Assembly (NCBI GenBank): GCA_037043015.1
Contig: CM073327.1
Span: 14,924,727 to 14,988,726, forward strand
Source: Bryum argenteum
Taxonomy: Eukaryota > Streptophyta > Bryopsida > Bryales > Bryaceae
DNA: 64,000 bases
Reading direction: 5' to 3'
The notes under the pieces were generated by a model. It did not search any database. It was given only the letters and a program-made list of their open reading frames with translations, and had not been told where the DNA came from. This document shows positions 25,201 through 37,679 of this stretch, in pieces. How positions within the stretch are numbered: the first letter of the stretch is position 1; every line of letters starts with the position of its first letter. The translations under genes were made by a program, and so were the position numbers.

Positions 25201-28200
25201 ATGATGGAGGAGGATTCAGAGAGTGACGAATTTGTTGCACCAAGGATTCAAGGCAGTCCTACACCAAGGACTCAAGGCAATCTTGATCTTAGCTCAGCAA
25301 GAATTCGCACTACAGTATTTCCTCTACCTATTGTGAATAGTGCACAGGATTTCTCCTATAACCCAGCATTTGGAAGGGGAAGGGCTACTTCTTCACGGCG
25401 AAGGAACATTTCTTCACAAGGGAGAGGCACTCCATTCCAGGGAAGAGGGGTTTCATCTAGGGGAAGAGGGGTTTCATCCGGGGGAAGAGGGGTTTCAACC
25501 GGGGGAAGAGGAAATTCTATACAACCTATTCTAACAAGATCAATATACATATTCCTCACAAATGCAGTGTGGGTGAACAAGGGAGGAGATACTATACCTT
25601 TTGTAGACTCATGGGCTCTTGACTCTCCAAGCATTCTTGTCAAGTTACCTGCAAGCACAACATGGGAAGGAGGGTTTGAATCTTTTCCAAGTCATAGTGT
25701 TGAGCATGGGATTGCTTTAGCCTTTGCAAGAACTCTGGAATTGAGTATCAACACCAATTTCTCTGGATTGTTCTACAAGAGGAGCAAAAAACTCAAAGGC
25801 ATGGGGGAGGAGAGAGGATTCTACTTAGAGCCTTATCATAGAGTGAAGGGTTCCCTCTTAGGAACCCTTTCGGCGAACGCAAATGTCATCTATTGCCCTG
25901 ATCTATCCCAATTGCCAGAGCTAGGGGTTGCTAGCTACGTGAGACAATCAAATGCCTCAGCACATACCATCAGCAGCATGCCTTTATCAGTCCTTGCTCC
26001 TCCATCCAGGGTAGGATCAACTCCAGCTGCACTTCCCAGCTGCAGAATGCCCTCGGCAGTCCCAACTCCTCCATCTTGGGCAGCATCAGATCCAGCAGTT
26101 CATGTTCAACCTGCATCATCCAGCAGATCAGTTACAAGCTCATCAGCAGAACCCATCGATTTAACAAGCTTCAATGATGAAGACATATTCTTCCATGAAG
26201 AAAGCTTAGACCAGCTCTCTGAAGCATGGCCAAAGGCAGAAGAGACATACTACATAGCATTGGAAAAGAAAAAATCTAATACCATGAGTTTCCAGCATCA
26301 ATCTGCTGCTGAGGCCAGACAGAGCACCTCCTTTTGGTTGGCAATGAAAGAGCTGGAAAACGCAATTCTTCATGCCCCTGCAGATCACCCATCAGAATTT
26401 TAGTCAATTACTCAAACCTTGATAAGGTGCAGGGACAAGAGAAGTGGCTTGTCATGCAAAGACGGTGACTTGATAAAGTTAACAAGTCATCCTGCTCTAT
26501 CTATGTATACATCAACAGACATAAGAAGAGAGTTCGAATCTGCAGCCAGACCTTTTTGGAAGGAATGGGCTGAATTTGAGAGAATTCTAACCTTTTTTCC
26601 AGAAGATGCAACTTGCAAGGGTCATGCCCAATTACTCTGCCGCACTCCTATGGAGCAAAGGGCAAAGATAGCCTCCACAAGTTAGAGGAATTACTTACAC
26701 TTCCTTCAAACAAAAAGATTACAAGAAGTCTACTACAATTGATGAGCAGTTCCAATTTCACTCCTAATCTGGAAGAAGAAGAATTGTTCAATGCATTTAA
26801 AAGAAGTTGAGTTAGCCTTGCTTGAATACCAAAGACATTTCTGAAGAATTCGATGTTTCACTCGATCAAGCAATTCATAGAGTCATCTTACCTTGTTCCG
26901 GAGCATAACATCAAGGTATAATCCTCCTACTCTATTTTACATCCTTCTTGAATACAAGTTTCAAATACATTATTCTAATGATTGAGGCCAAATCCGGGTT
27001 TATCAAGGCGTGAATACAATTCATTCTGTGAAAAATGGAGGGAGGTGATTTTGGAGAACAAGGCTTGCTACAAAGTCAAGATTGATTTTGTTCACAAGAG
27101 TGGAATATCAGAATCTGATACAATTGACTTAAATGGGTTGACACATGCATGGCTTACCAATTCTTGGAAACAGTTCTTCTCCATGCCCTTTGTGAGTTAC
27201 TTCTTTCCATCTTCTTTTTCTTTTGTAGATCATATTGGCCCTGCATTATTCCAACAAAACCACTCATGAGTATATGTGATAATGCAAAATCAGAACTACA
27301 ACAGCATCTTTGAATACCCCAACAACCGAGAGGATCAATTCGCATCCACTTAAAGATTCGAAGTTGTGCGACCACTGGACTTACTGACTTGACACACTGT
27401 AAGCTACTTACAAACTTATTCATTTATTTTTTACAAACTTATATTGTGTTATAACAGTGGATGTACAGAATTATCTGTAGCTAGAAGGTGAACTGGATCA
27501 CCAAGTACATTATCTTTCCACCACTTGGACAAGTGGATATATGTCGGCACTTACGACAATTTAATGTACCCCCACCATCCTACATTTTTGCTGTACAGGC
27601 GAAAATGTTGGGCCACCTCATTTGGATGATAGCTGTAAGCGGCTTGGAGGTCAATCGACCCTTTACATTCTCAACTTTGCTAATGATATGCAAGCAAGTT
27701 CCAGACTCTCAAGATTTATTCCAAGGGGTGGATCAACAACTAAGAGCCACTCTGGAGCGGGATTTTCGTCTGTGCTATCCTTCAAAGTGGAACATCCTAC
27801 GCCAACTGAGAAAATCACTTGAAGAAGCAAAGAATCTCATTTCTCACCTCTCCGTTGAAGAAATTGATGAAGATATTGGATGGTCATTTGTTGGCTTTAC
27901 TCTTCTTTGATGAAGAATGGGTCGCTCAAGTTGAAGCCAAAATTGGAGCTATTATATGGTCTCATCTCTTCAAAGAGAGAGAGTTGATTGGTCTTTGCTC
28001 TCCGAGAAGGCTTCAACCTAGCCATTGAGACCCCAACAACATCCGCATCAAGGAAGGCGAGTTTCAATCCAACATCGATCTTCTAAACCTTGATTGCTTG
28101 AAGATAATTTTTTTCGAGCATGCTCTGTTGAGCCAGCCAGAATTCTGAAGGTGATTGAATTTGACGCTAGCATTATCGAGCAACAACGAATTTGGTTTTG

Positions 28201-28426
28201 TCTTTGCAATCCATCGTATGACAAATTCGGAGAGAACAAGGCTTGCGGTGTTCATTCTTGGTTTGGAGTTCTTCACCACCTCAAAGATCAAGGTCAATCT
28301 ATTGGACAGGGGATGATGAGCCATGCATTCAATCCAAAGACATGTTTCAAAGACATTGTCTCTTCCACCATACAAAAGCTTGGAGAATATGGTCCAAAAG
28401 ATCAATTACTCTACTATAGATTCTAG
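25201..28426 (+). pseudogene. HECT-type E3 ubiquitin ligase-like gene, copy B
   Basis: Same architecture as copy A: the MMEEDSESDEF start at 25201, an RGG-like region, a Pro/Ser segment (one unit instead of two), a middle exon and a HECT C-lobe. The position of the copy A stop is open here (SSAEPIDLTSF), and so is LCYPSKWNILRQL. However, a TAG at about 26401, several frameshifts (near 26640, 26800, 27905, 28125) and TGA near 27268 break it. The catalytic-cysteine segment survives as PKTCF near 28343. An extra about 100-base stretch (27480-27590) sits in one intron. Confidence 0.75.
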
Positions 28427-28613
28427 CTATGGAAGACCTTAGGACTTGAGTAGCAGTTGGATTAGTTCAATAGCAATAGAATATAGGTCATACAACATGA
28501 GTCCAAGCGGACTCCCAAAATAAAGGTCATTCAAAGATAGGTCCAAGCAAACTCTCCTACTTTCTTTTTTAAGTCCAAGAGAAATGCAGGAATCATTTTG
28601 ATTAGCAACATAC

Positions 28614-28683
28614 CTCAAGTTGCTCATGGAGCTTGTTCTGCACCTCCATCTGCATTTGTAGTGCTTGTGCAATCTGGTGGCTC
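28614..28683 (-). pseudogene. Captured exon of a MYB-CC (PHR-like) transcription factor
   Basis: Between a TTTACAG acceptor and a GTATGT donor the minus strand reads SHQIAQALQMQMEVQ, then NKLHEQLE. That is the conserved coiled-coil with the LHEQLE motif of plant MYB-CC/GARP regulators such as PHR1. Only this exon is present. It is correctly bounded by splice sites, as expected of genomic capture. Confidence 0.7.
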
Positions 28684-29109
28684 CTGTAAACAGAGAAAGC
28701 AAACATTAGCTCGCGTTTTCTCAATAGAAAATGCAGTAAATCCGTGATCAAAGGAGAATGAGGTGCTTGATAAATTCAAGATACTAGCAAACCGATTCCA
28801 ATTTTGTTACTGCTTGCACATTCAATGAACGTGCTGTTACAAAAGCCAAATTTCCTCATTCAATAACAGTCTTTCAAACTACATGTAAATGAAGTATTAA
28901 GGCAACATCAATTTCACTTTAAAATCTATAAACAAAACACACATTCTTCATTATCATGGCCATGCATGCAGTGCAATTGGTGAACTTTCTAACATAGTAG
29001 GCAGAACGGAGGTGCAGTCACGAAACTACTTGAACCATATTTTCACAAGCACAGGTTAATTTCAACAGCTCCAAAACTGCAAAAAACTACCAACATCCTG
29101 AAAGAATAG
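28684..29109. other. Non-coding stretch between captured exons
   Basis: Possibly intron sequence of the captured MYB-CC gene. I see no coding or repeat structure. Confidence 0.35.
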
Positions 29110-29720
29110 CAAAAACTCACAAGTATTCTACACAGTGTACATGTAAAGCTGTGCAGTGAAAGGAGAGCTCCATGTTGTGCCAATGACATCGGGAGCAGCA
29201 CTGGGAGCCAATCCTCCCATGGTTGCACCCATCAAAGCGTACTTATGCTCCCCTAATGAAGGATTCCTGCCATTGTACCACACATTTGCACTTGTTAGTG
29301 AAAATCCCAAACTCATTCAAAGTTTTCTACTCTTTAAGATCTAATTGTTAATGTTAAGCAAACCTACACAAAGATCAGCGGTCTGGTTTTCTTCATCCTC
29401 CAGTCATGTTTCCCATCAATAAACTTCTACGTGACGAGTTTTTCAACATCACATTCTATTCCGATCGCATCATACTCAGTCTGAAAGACATGCTTCAAAA
29501 GGGGAAGTTTTGGAAGATTGCCTGTGGCATGCCTCGCTCTCTGCAGTGATATCTTCTGGCAGGGGCCTAGGGGTTTTAATTTTCAGCTTGAACTTCTCCT
29601 CAAAGTTTTGTAAAGCCCCACTCATCCCAGTAACGTCAGTGCTAGGATTTAGGCGCTGGAGAAGTTCATGCAGAACCCTATTTCAGGCAAAATACAGTAC
29701 AAGGCACGGTGCACGGTAAC
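29110..29720 (-). pseudogene. Captured host gene 3' exons, unidentified
   Basis: Three minus-strand pieces look like exons of one gene: VLHELLQRLNPSTDV...SGALQNFEEKF (about 29570-29680), LPKLPLLKHVFQTEYDAIG...FIDGKHDWRMKK (about 29380-29520, with a stop near 29430), and a C-terminal exon NPSLGEHKYALMGA...TAQLYMYTV ending at a stop near 29133. The composition is that of a real conserved protein, but I cannot name it. It is broken, and no promoter or 5' part is visible. Confidence 0.45.
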
Positions 29721-30216
29721 GCAGGAATGTAACGTGCTCAAAAAATTAGAGAGTTGTCTGCACTACACATGCCGGGGACCTCGGAGAAGCTCAGAGAAGA
29801 ATCAGTTTCTTCGCTTGGAGAAACATCACATAACGATAATAAATACCATCTTCACACCCCATCGATCACCGGCCGGAGCTCGTCAATCATCTGTAGATCC
29901 CAAAATCTTCATCACCAGTGATCAATCACACGAATGACTTCGTTAACTACAAAACCCCAATCCACCAATCATTACACACTGCTCGATCGATTCAAAATCT
30001 GTCAAAAAGATAGGACAAAGCTAGGGCATGCTGATCTTTCTAGTATTTCCAAAAGTTCAACTTTTTGCTTGCAATAAGTACGCAGCCTATCGAAACATTG
30101 ATTATGATACGATATCGTCTAGCTACGATTGGGAGTCATACAGACGGACAGACAAGATCATGTTGCTAAGGGCGATAATTGCGGTCTGGCTATGGAGGAC
30201 TAGTAATGGAACTCAC

Positions 30217-30292
30217 CTTCGGTACCGGAATTGCACAGCTCCAAAGCGTCAGCAACTGACGTGAAGGGACTAAAAGCCAACAACTTCACCAC
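30217..30292 (-). pseudogene. NOP56: NOP56-like exon, 3' half (split by MULE insertion)
   Basis: The minus strand reads VVKLLAFSPFTSVADALELC, then NSGTEG, followed by a GTGAGT donor. It corresponds to the N-terminal exon of NOP56, a core protein of box C/D snoRNPs in the nucleolus (plant NOP56 has KVVKLxAFxPFxSAxDAL and VSEG here). The 14-kb MULE is inserted in this exon. Joining 30292 to 44311 with one copy of the 10-bp duplication restores the reading TRFSKVVKLL. A stop (RK*VSDF) upstream at about 44350 shows that the exon was already a fragment. Confidence 0.65.
30283..30292. repeat. Target-site duplication, left copy (ACTTCACCAC)
   Basis: An exact 10-bp direct repeat with 44301-44310. 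The bases immediately outside differ, as expected for a target duplication. Ten bases fits the 8-11-bp duplications of Mutator-like elements. Confidence 0.85.
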
Positions 30293-30309
30293 GGGGAAAC
30301 CACCGGTGT

Positions 30310-30352
30310 GAGCGTTGAGCGGTGAGCGGTGAGCGGTAAAGTTTGAGCGGTA
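30310..30352. repeat. GAGCGGT terminal array, left end of complete MULE
   Basis: Six positions in a 7-bp register: GAGCGTT, three GAGCGGT, AAAGTTT, GAGCGGT. The register is kept across the aberrant unit. The same array begins the copy at 58261 and, inverted, ends the element at 44249-44287. Confidence 0.85.
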
Positions 30353-31265
30353 AGTGAAAAAAAAAATTAAAGTTAATGGCCCTATTACCATGGAATGGGT
30401 GGTTTAGAATTTTTGAAATGGTCATTTTTAGGCATAAAAGTACCCAAAACCGTGGACATTGGTCATACAATATTTCAAAAATTATCCACACTTGTAAGTT
30501 TAAATAAAAGTTAATTAAATTATGGGCTAGCATCATCATGTGTAACCAACACAATTCAAATCGTATCCATAATATAAACGGAAATTTGGGATGATCCATT
30601 TAGGTAATCAATAAGTTTTATTTATCGACAGTAAGCTTTAGAGACTAATTAGGGCTGACGTCATCAATAGCGTATTGCACTTGTTAGAATTATATGTAAA
30701 TGCTTCGGCATATATTATCTGAAAATTATCACTACACGTCGTCTTTCCGTGTCTCCTTGTAAGGTGTACGAAAAGACATTCACGTGGCATTGCAGTGGTC
30801 CGAGTTCGATTCTCCTCGGCCTCGTTTGAGCGTTGCACTGCGTCTTAAATCAGCTATCCTGAGTTATACAAATACTGCACTATAGCCCCTACCAACATTG
30901 GCAAAATTCAATAACACCAATGGAAATAAAAAAAGACCTTCTCAAACTTTTAGTCTGCATTTAGTTTAGAACTTAAGCATTTACATACACCGGTGCATCG
31001 AAACTGGAGTTTAAGAAGTTACATCAAAATTAGGGCTGTCGTGTTCATTACAGGCAAGCATGGCTTTAGATGACATTGTAGTGAGATACTTAAAGTAATA
31101 CTTGAAACACTTAGTGTAGCTTAAGCTATAAACGATAATCACAATAAATAAATATATAAAACCATATATATTGAAAAACACAAATACATGCTATAGCAGT
31201 AATAGATCGAGGTAAACGAATACTCCAGTACCATGTCCATTACCTATCAGAAAACAAATCACACT
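30353..31265. other. Left subterminal region of complete MULE
   Basis: Non-coding, and homologous to 58337-59175 in the next copy (shared CCCTATTACCATGGAATGGG and AAAACCGTGGA). At about 30781-30820 it holds GGTCCGAGTTCGATTCTC, resembling a tRNA T-arm/Pol III B-box. Confidence 0.6.
30781..30820 (+). other. tRNA T-arm-like motif
   Basis: GTGGTCCGAGTTCGATTCTC followed by CTCGG resembles a tRNA TpsiC arm (GTTCGA core). The same motif is at 58830-58856 in the other copy. I find no convincing acceptor stem or anticodon arm, so it is at most a tRNA-derived relic. Confidence 0.3.
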
Positions 31266-34200
31266 CTAGGCAGAAGGTGTAGAACCGTTAAAATGCTGAT
31301 CACACTGATCAGCCTCAAAGTCTATAAACTTAAGCACACTATTGCTATAACGTCGACGTGGAGTGTCAGCGAGAATGGGAGATGGAGCTTGAACAAACTC
31401 TTGAGCAAGCCGCTCAGCGTACGATGGTAGGGTGAATTTTGATGGAGGGCTCTTGTAGAGATGAGCGTTGCGAGTCAATCGCTCCTTCAGACCTGCGATC
31501 CTAAAATTGCAAAGAAAGTCAGTCCAACAGATTCGTAAGTGCTAAATACAAAATCGAGAAAAAGAATACAAGATGGAATTACGCACCAATGAACTTCCGT
31601 GGCTTCTTCACGACCGGTTCGTCAGAGTCATAATCAGCGGGAGGGGCAGATTCTCCACTTTCTTCATCACCGGGAGGACCATTCTTGTAATCGACTAGCA
31701 CACCATCGAAGATTTCTTCGTCAGGTTCCATGGCGATGAGGTGTCGGTTGGAGCGCGCGCAAGCAATGACAGATGCACCTACAAAAACAGAAGCCCACGT
31801 TAGAAAAGCGAAATGTATAAACGAACTCAAATGTAGTGATTACAGAAACATTACCTGTACTAGCGCTCCAATCGAAGACTATACCTCCGTCGTCCGTGAG
31901 ACAATCGACGAAACACTGAATGAAGGAGGGGTCCTTCTCTCGTGAGCCACGCCACGGCGTACCGTCCGGACGATAACGTAATGTCTCTTTCTCTGCAAAG
32001 TTACAGAGGTGGTCTTCCTCATCAGGTACGATTGCCACACCCCTGTATGCGTGTGCCACTTGCCGAGTCTGGAACTTCGAAACGTACTCTTTTCGAACAT
32101 AGACTTTGATGTGGAAGCAGTGAGTCTGCAAAACACATGAAAAAACACCTTAACATAAAAGCATAGTAGGTTTAAATCATAAATCGTCAAATTTTTAATT
32201 AGAATCTGTTACGTACCTCTTTCGGTTTGGGTACGGTAGAGGCCATAGGAAGGGGATTATATCCCCACCAGTCTCGAACCAGACGAAAACTATATGTTGC
32301 AGACTCAGAATCGAGAGTACGCTCGATTCTACGACATTTTGGATGCATCAAAAGTATGGCTCCAACGTCCGTCAAATGATAAGCGGCAAACACAAAGAGG
32401 CTCTCAAAGTAGGTTTTGTCACGCCGATTCCAGGATGGAATTTTTGTTGGAGACACACCCGGAACAGGCAAGTTTTCGGGAGCATCTGCAAAAATAAGAT
32501 CAATTCCTGGATGCTTGGGTTCATACTCCATCGCCGAACACGGGTACTTACGGTCTTTGCCAATCTGAGATACAAATCAAATATTAGATAGTGGCAAATA
32601 GATTTACAAGTAAGATTTATAAGTAGGAGATTATAAATGACAAATGTAAGAACTAATACCTTTCTGATGTGCTCGACGATATCGAGGATTTGCAAATCCC
32701 ACTTTGCAGTCTTCGACGACTGATGAACTAAATCTCCAATGTTGCCCTTCTCGAGATACATTGGCAGAGTGACAGAAATCTTTGACGACGAGCTGCTACC
32801 AATGTGATTGGGTTTCGGAAGAGGGCGTTTCGGAAACAATGGCTGGCTGATGCGACGCGGAGACTGCTGTGAGTTGTGGTCCACGGTGAACGATTGAGGA
32901 GGGGACCCTGCATTCGTAAGTCCACCAGTAGAAAGTTGAGTCAGTCTCCCACTGCGTCGATTTGCAGTGTTTGTCGCTCCCTCTGAAGCCTGAGTCAAAT
33001 CAGCATCTTCTGGCCCTGCAATGTCATCTAGAAGGGGAGCAGTTTCTTCGGATTCTTGCTCAACATCTACAACGGGTTCAGCAACAGCGTTACGTCGCTT
33101 CCTGGTTGCACGAGACTTAGGCACTGCAACTGGTGAAGAAGGTGACGAGATTGGATCAGGTGCATCTGGTAAAATGGACAGTTCGTCATCATCATCGTCG
33201 TCAACCTCCATCGGTGCAGAGTCCGCAGGATTTGAAGCCAGGTGACGAAGAAGATGCTTCTCTTCCTTGTGCACGTAGTTGTCGTCGCACTCAAGGAACC
33301 ATCCACCGGTCGTCAATTGGGAGTTAGTAAACCGCTCTTGTTGGGCTGATGAGAAGAAGCTACGGGGATCATTCGTCACTGCAACGTCCTCGAACTCCAT
33401 TGGAATGGAGAACGAAGGTAATGCTCCCTTGGCAACGAGCTCTTGTTTTAGGTACCTACAAGCAAGTAAACAATTTATATAGGGAAAATATTTAACTGTG
33501 AACGACATCCTATAATGTTTTACAGGCCAGGGAAATCAATACATACCGGAATAAAAGCCTCTTAATTGTTGCTTTGCCTCCAGTAATTTTTCGAAGGTCC
33601 GAGCCTTTAATGAACTTCGGACTTGCATTCGGAGCAAGATAGTTGCCGAATGCCTTCTCCCATAAGAGCAACCTCCACTTCTCGATATACGCTGATGGCT
33701 TTAGGACAACACTAGACCATTCAATGTTGAGGTTCTCGTTGTCAACCAGATACTGCAAGTCACTTTCAAGTGATTGCTCAAGCTGAGAAAACAGGAAACA
33801 TGTTAATATTTGAAGTAACATATGAACCTGAAATTGTGTAATCATGGAATGAATAAACAAGTTACCTGTGCCCAAAGAGAAGCACGGTGTAGAAATGCAA
33901 CCAAAGCTTTATCTTTCATTGGGCGATCTTCTGGGAAGCGAAATGATCGTCGAACTTCGTTTGATGCGTTCCACCAATGCAGCCACTTCGCTTTGAAATC
34001 GAAGTGAACATTCGTAGTGGCGACCATGTGTAAGCGATCAAGCGTCATGTCGGGTTTCAGGTTTTGGCTGTAATGAGAATTAATCTGCACGTCGCATACA
34101 CAGTTTTGATGAGAGTGATAAGAGTTTTGATGAGAATATAAAATGACATAAATACATTGACATAAATCATAGCACGCAGTCACTAATACCTCTTTCGCAA

Positions 34201-35583
34201 ATTGCTTCCCGAGTTTGTTATTGGCCACAGCGACCATCTTGTCGAAATTCTTCCCACGTATGGACTTGATTTCAGCCTTGATTGCGTTATCCATGGCACT
34301 CCATACTCCCGGTCCAGTTTGTTTGTCTTTTGGAACCGTGGCATAGTACGTAGCTTCAGCGTCGTCGGATTTTTTCGCTAACCTCCTCTATATAACAATT
34401 ATAACACAAATGAGAAGTTGTTTAAAATAAATTTGAAGAAGAGGAGTCTAGCACATATGTAATGAACTTACCGCGTATAGAAATTTTACAAAAACATCTA
34501 TTGTGACAGGATACCAAGTCTCTCTTTTAGCTTTGGCGTTCTTACAGATCCTGTAATCATCTGCAGAAATGAGGTCCTTGAAATCTTCGAGTTTCAATTT
34601 ACCAAACTTCCTCATGCGTTGAAGTTTTGCACATAAACTGTCTTCGACGTGATCATGTTCAGTCGACCTACAACAAAGAACGAACGATGAGGATATCGAA
34701 AGATGACAGAATCATAAAAGAAACAATTTAAAGAAAATTTGACATTCACTTACCAGTTAATGTCGTTCATAGCATCGAGGAGGAGATTGCTCTCACCACG
34801 GGCATCGAGTACGATGCAATCAACCGAAATGTACCACGAGGGATCATTCTTGTGGTATCTCTCGATATGGCGCATCCACGCTGTAACTCGATGGTTACCT
34901 TCGTAGACATAGAAATATTTGTCACAAAGGTTACGAAGATCTGGATCGTTACGCAGCGTACTCTCAAACTCTTCATTCGCTGCTGTCCAAAGCGGGTTCT
35001 TCCAAAGTTCATCTTCAGTGTCAACAATTTTCTCCCGGCCTTTCCTGTCGAAGGGAGACACGTACATTACCCGATCACCTTTGCGGTATCCCTTGTTGAA
35101 CTCATTCTCGAGTTTTCTGAAGTCTTGTTCTGAGATCGGGCGAACCTTCGGATAACAAACGAGGCGACAAAGTGGAATTAGCATACGAGACTTCTTAACA
35201 GGTTTGTAGCGTAACCTGTTGATGACTGCAATCGAATCACTCTTGTGGAGCATGCGCATCTCGTTTGCACTCCAGTCGGGGTCCTTGTTTTCAAGGTGTG
35301 TAGGCATGTGAAGATTTCCAACATTTACACCTTCAGGCAATGTAGATTCTTCATCATCCGAATGGGATTGGTGCTCATCATGGTCTTGAGTTTGCAATTC
35401 TTCAACTTCGGCATTCTGACCTGATCTTCCATCGCATCCACGTTCCACATCTTGTTGTAGCGTCTGTTTCGTACCATCCCAAAGGATGGCATCATTGACG
35501 TTGGGCGCCGAAAAGGCCATTTCGTTTGGGGGAAGAAGAGTGTCTTGTCCGTCTTGAAGGGAATCCACTTCACATGATATCAT
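31266..35583 (-). CDS. ParB-like / N6-N4 DNA methyltransferase-like fusion protein, copy 1
   Basis: About ten exons: 35583-34757, 34672-34473, 34388-34190, 34084-33866, 33782-33547, 33455-32660, 32564-32217, 32126-31855, 31778-about 31590, 31492-31266. The start is ATG 35583, just after a CAG acceptor, so an upstream leader exon is likely. The N-terminus is acidic. A ParB-like domain follows: MLIPLCRLVCYPKVRPISEQ, YVYEGNHRVTAWMRHIERYH, WYISVDCIVLD. A long middle part has an Asp run and basic RKRRN. The C-terminus resembles beta-class N6/N4 methyltransferases: motif IV-like PGIDLIFADAPENLP, then PWRGSREKDPSFIQCFVDCL and motif I-like GIVFDWSASTGASVIACARS. In active enzymes these read DPPY and DPFxGxG. 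All exons look open. It may bind DNA and possibly AdoMet; catalysis is doubtful. Confidence 0.75.
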
Positions 35584-35719
35584 CTGACAGTCCAAAAACC
35601 AAGTACAAGGCACCCAGAAAATAAGAATATATCAACATAAAAATAATATGTCATTAGAAATATATATTTGTCTCAGACTGCAAACGTTAACATATGTTTC
35701 ATCTACTATAAGTAGATAT

Positions 35720-37575
35720 CTAATAAGATGTAGTTTTGGTTGAAAGTCGTAGTGATCGACGTGGTGTAATTCTAGCAAATTCTATTGCTTGAAGACGACG
35801 CGCCTTCGCATCTGCATAATAATTCGGTCTTGTGTAATTCCCTTGTGAAAATTGATCAACGTCGGCACTAAAAGTGCAACGGACAGGAGTTGCTGGAGAG
35901 GGCGTATCGGGAACGGCGGACAAAGGTATTGCTAATCGTCGAGACTCAACTAAATCTTTGACCTTGACTCTCAAAGAGGATAGATCACTATCCGCATCCG
36001 AATCTTCTTCTTCCACAACATGTGCACGCTTTAGAGGGGCCTGCCATACGCATGAAAAATTTAGAAAAGATAGATCTTACAAAATATGGAAAAAAAAACC
36101 AAGGTAAACTCAGAATATCTGTAGGAGCCAAAACCAAGCATCACACACGAACTCCAGCACTTCGAACAAGTAACCCACACGAACACATACAACCCAAAAA
36201 CAGCAATATCAAAGATCGCTTGGTCAAGGCTCAAGCAAGCTCAAGCAAGCTTCAGCCGCCATGTATGAGACGTCACGGGACGACCACGAGGCTGTGAGCC
36301 AGGCACAATCCACAGCTCAGCCTCGGCTTCATGGCTGGGTGACGAGGAATCTTGAATGGCCCAGCTGTGAGCCCGGCAATCCACAGCTCAGCCACCTTCT
36401 GAACTCACAGGGGACCTCGGGAGGCTCGATGCCAAGCACCGCCCAACAACCTCCATCTCCCTCGAGCGTTTCCGAGGAGGTCGGCACCCTGAGCAACGAC
36501 AAATCCACCAACAACAAAGAACCACCCCGAAAGCAGCAAGCTTAATAAGAAAAAACGCAAAAAAAAGCATGAAGGTGTTAGACAAGGGCCAGACTTGCGT
36601 CGACGCAAGTCTGGCCCTTGTCCGACCACTTCAAATTTTCAAAGTGCCAGCCATCCGTGAACACCCCAGATTTGCACCACCAACTGCTCGGGAGCTCGAG
36701 GGAGAGGACTTCTGAGGCTGGCTCGGCAGAATGCTTCATTGCCAACCAGCGACGTCACGGGGACGAGCACGGGGCTGTGAGCTAGGGACACTCCACAGCT
36801 CAGCCTCAGCTTCATCGCTGGGTGGGCTGAGGAATCTCGAACGCCCGGCTTCAACACTCACAGGGGACTCGGGAGTCACTCCGCCATGTATGAGTCGTCA
36901 CGGGGACGAGCTCGAGGCTGTGAGCCCGGCAATCCACAGCTCAGCCACCTTCTGAACTCACAGGGGACCACGGGAGGCTCGATGCCAAGCACCGCCCAAG
37001 AACCTCCATCTCCCTCGAGTGTTTCCGAGGAGGTCAGCACCCTGAGCAACGACAAATCCACCAACAACAAAGAACCACCCCGAAAAACAGAGTGCTGAGC
37101 TACGAGCTGGCTTACTTTCAGCGTCGTCGGCCTCACCACATCACCGCATCCATCATCACAAACAAGAACTGAAAGACAGAAACTTCGAAGTAGTTGGTGT
37201 AGGGTTTACAGTACTCCATACCTTCATAGTTTTGGAGTAGGCCGGAGTCTTCTTCGCTTGGCCCCAATTCGGATCTGTCCTGTAAATGAAAGAGAAGAAA
37301 CTCGATTCTGATGATTGAGTACTCACATTCTCTTCATTTCTCGCGGCTTGCTCCTCTCCTCGTATCACGACCTCCTCCTCTCCTCGCACTAGTGTCATCC
37401 GATCGCAGACTTCATCTGACATTGTTCCTTCTGCTTCGAACTGAGCAACTCTCTCCTTCAATTCAAAAATCAAACAAGTAAACCAACTACGGTGCGAAAC
37501 ACAGGCGTGTAACAAAATTCTGCAAGTTCTCAATAAAGTCCTGCATTCTACATTCAGCACTGACAGCCATCTTGA
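35720..37575 (-). CDS. Small MULE gene upstream of ParB-methyltransferase-like gene
   Basis: I do not recognise a family. The best part is the terminal exon 36040-35720 (APLKRAHVVEEEDSDADSDL, LRVKVKDLVESRRLAIPLSA, ending ITPRRSLRLSTKTTSY). It has a clear counterpart at 63617-63937 with the same acidic start, VESRRL, PDTP and PRRSxRL ending before a stop. Likely upstream exons: a start MAVSAECRMQDFIENLQNF at 37573, LKERVAQFEAEG...DEVCDRM up to a GTGAGT at about 37328, and a short exon near 37220-37280. A repeat block (36260-37090) separates them. It is probably a nuclear accessory protein; function unknown. Confidence 0.45.
36260..37090. repeat. GC-rich repeat block inserted between exons
   Basis: Three related units (about 36272-36545, 36749-36880 and 36894-37088) share CCACAGCTCAGCCACCTTCT, GGGAGGCTCGATGCCAAGCA and CGACAAATCCACCAACAACA. 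The first and last are over 90% alike by eye. The open frames in them are repeat-driven. They are absent from the corresponding part of the MULE at 58261. Confidence 0.65.
36581..36622. repeat. Perfect 42-bp palindrome
   Basis: The left half is GACAAGGGCCAGACTTGCGT plus C; the right half is its exact reverse complement, with no spacer. It lies between repeat units in the GC-rich block. A shorter related hairpin (GACTTGCTGTGACGCAAGTC) lies at about 42302. Confidence 0.85.
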
Positions 37576-37679
37576 TGATGCTTTTGTCAGCTTAGATCCC
37601 GCAGCTTAGATCCCGCCCCTATTTTTAAAATACGACGCTACAAGCTACCCACTCCTCCAAACAGCGGCGTTTCGGAATC

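Noticed and set aside
36261-37098. Plus-strand frames of about 90 and 70 codons sharing a C-terminal sequence
   Set aside because: The shared sequence is a nucleotide repeat also present in a third out-of-frame unit; no start or splice context.
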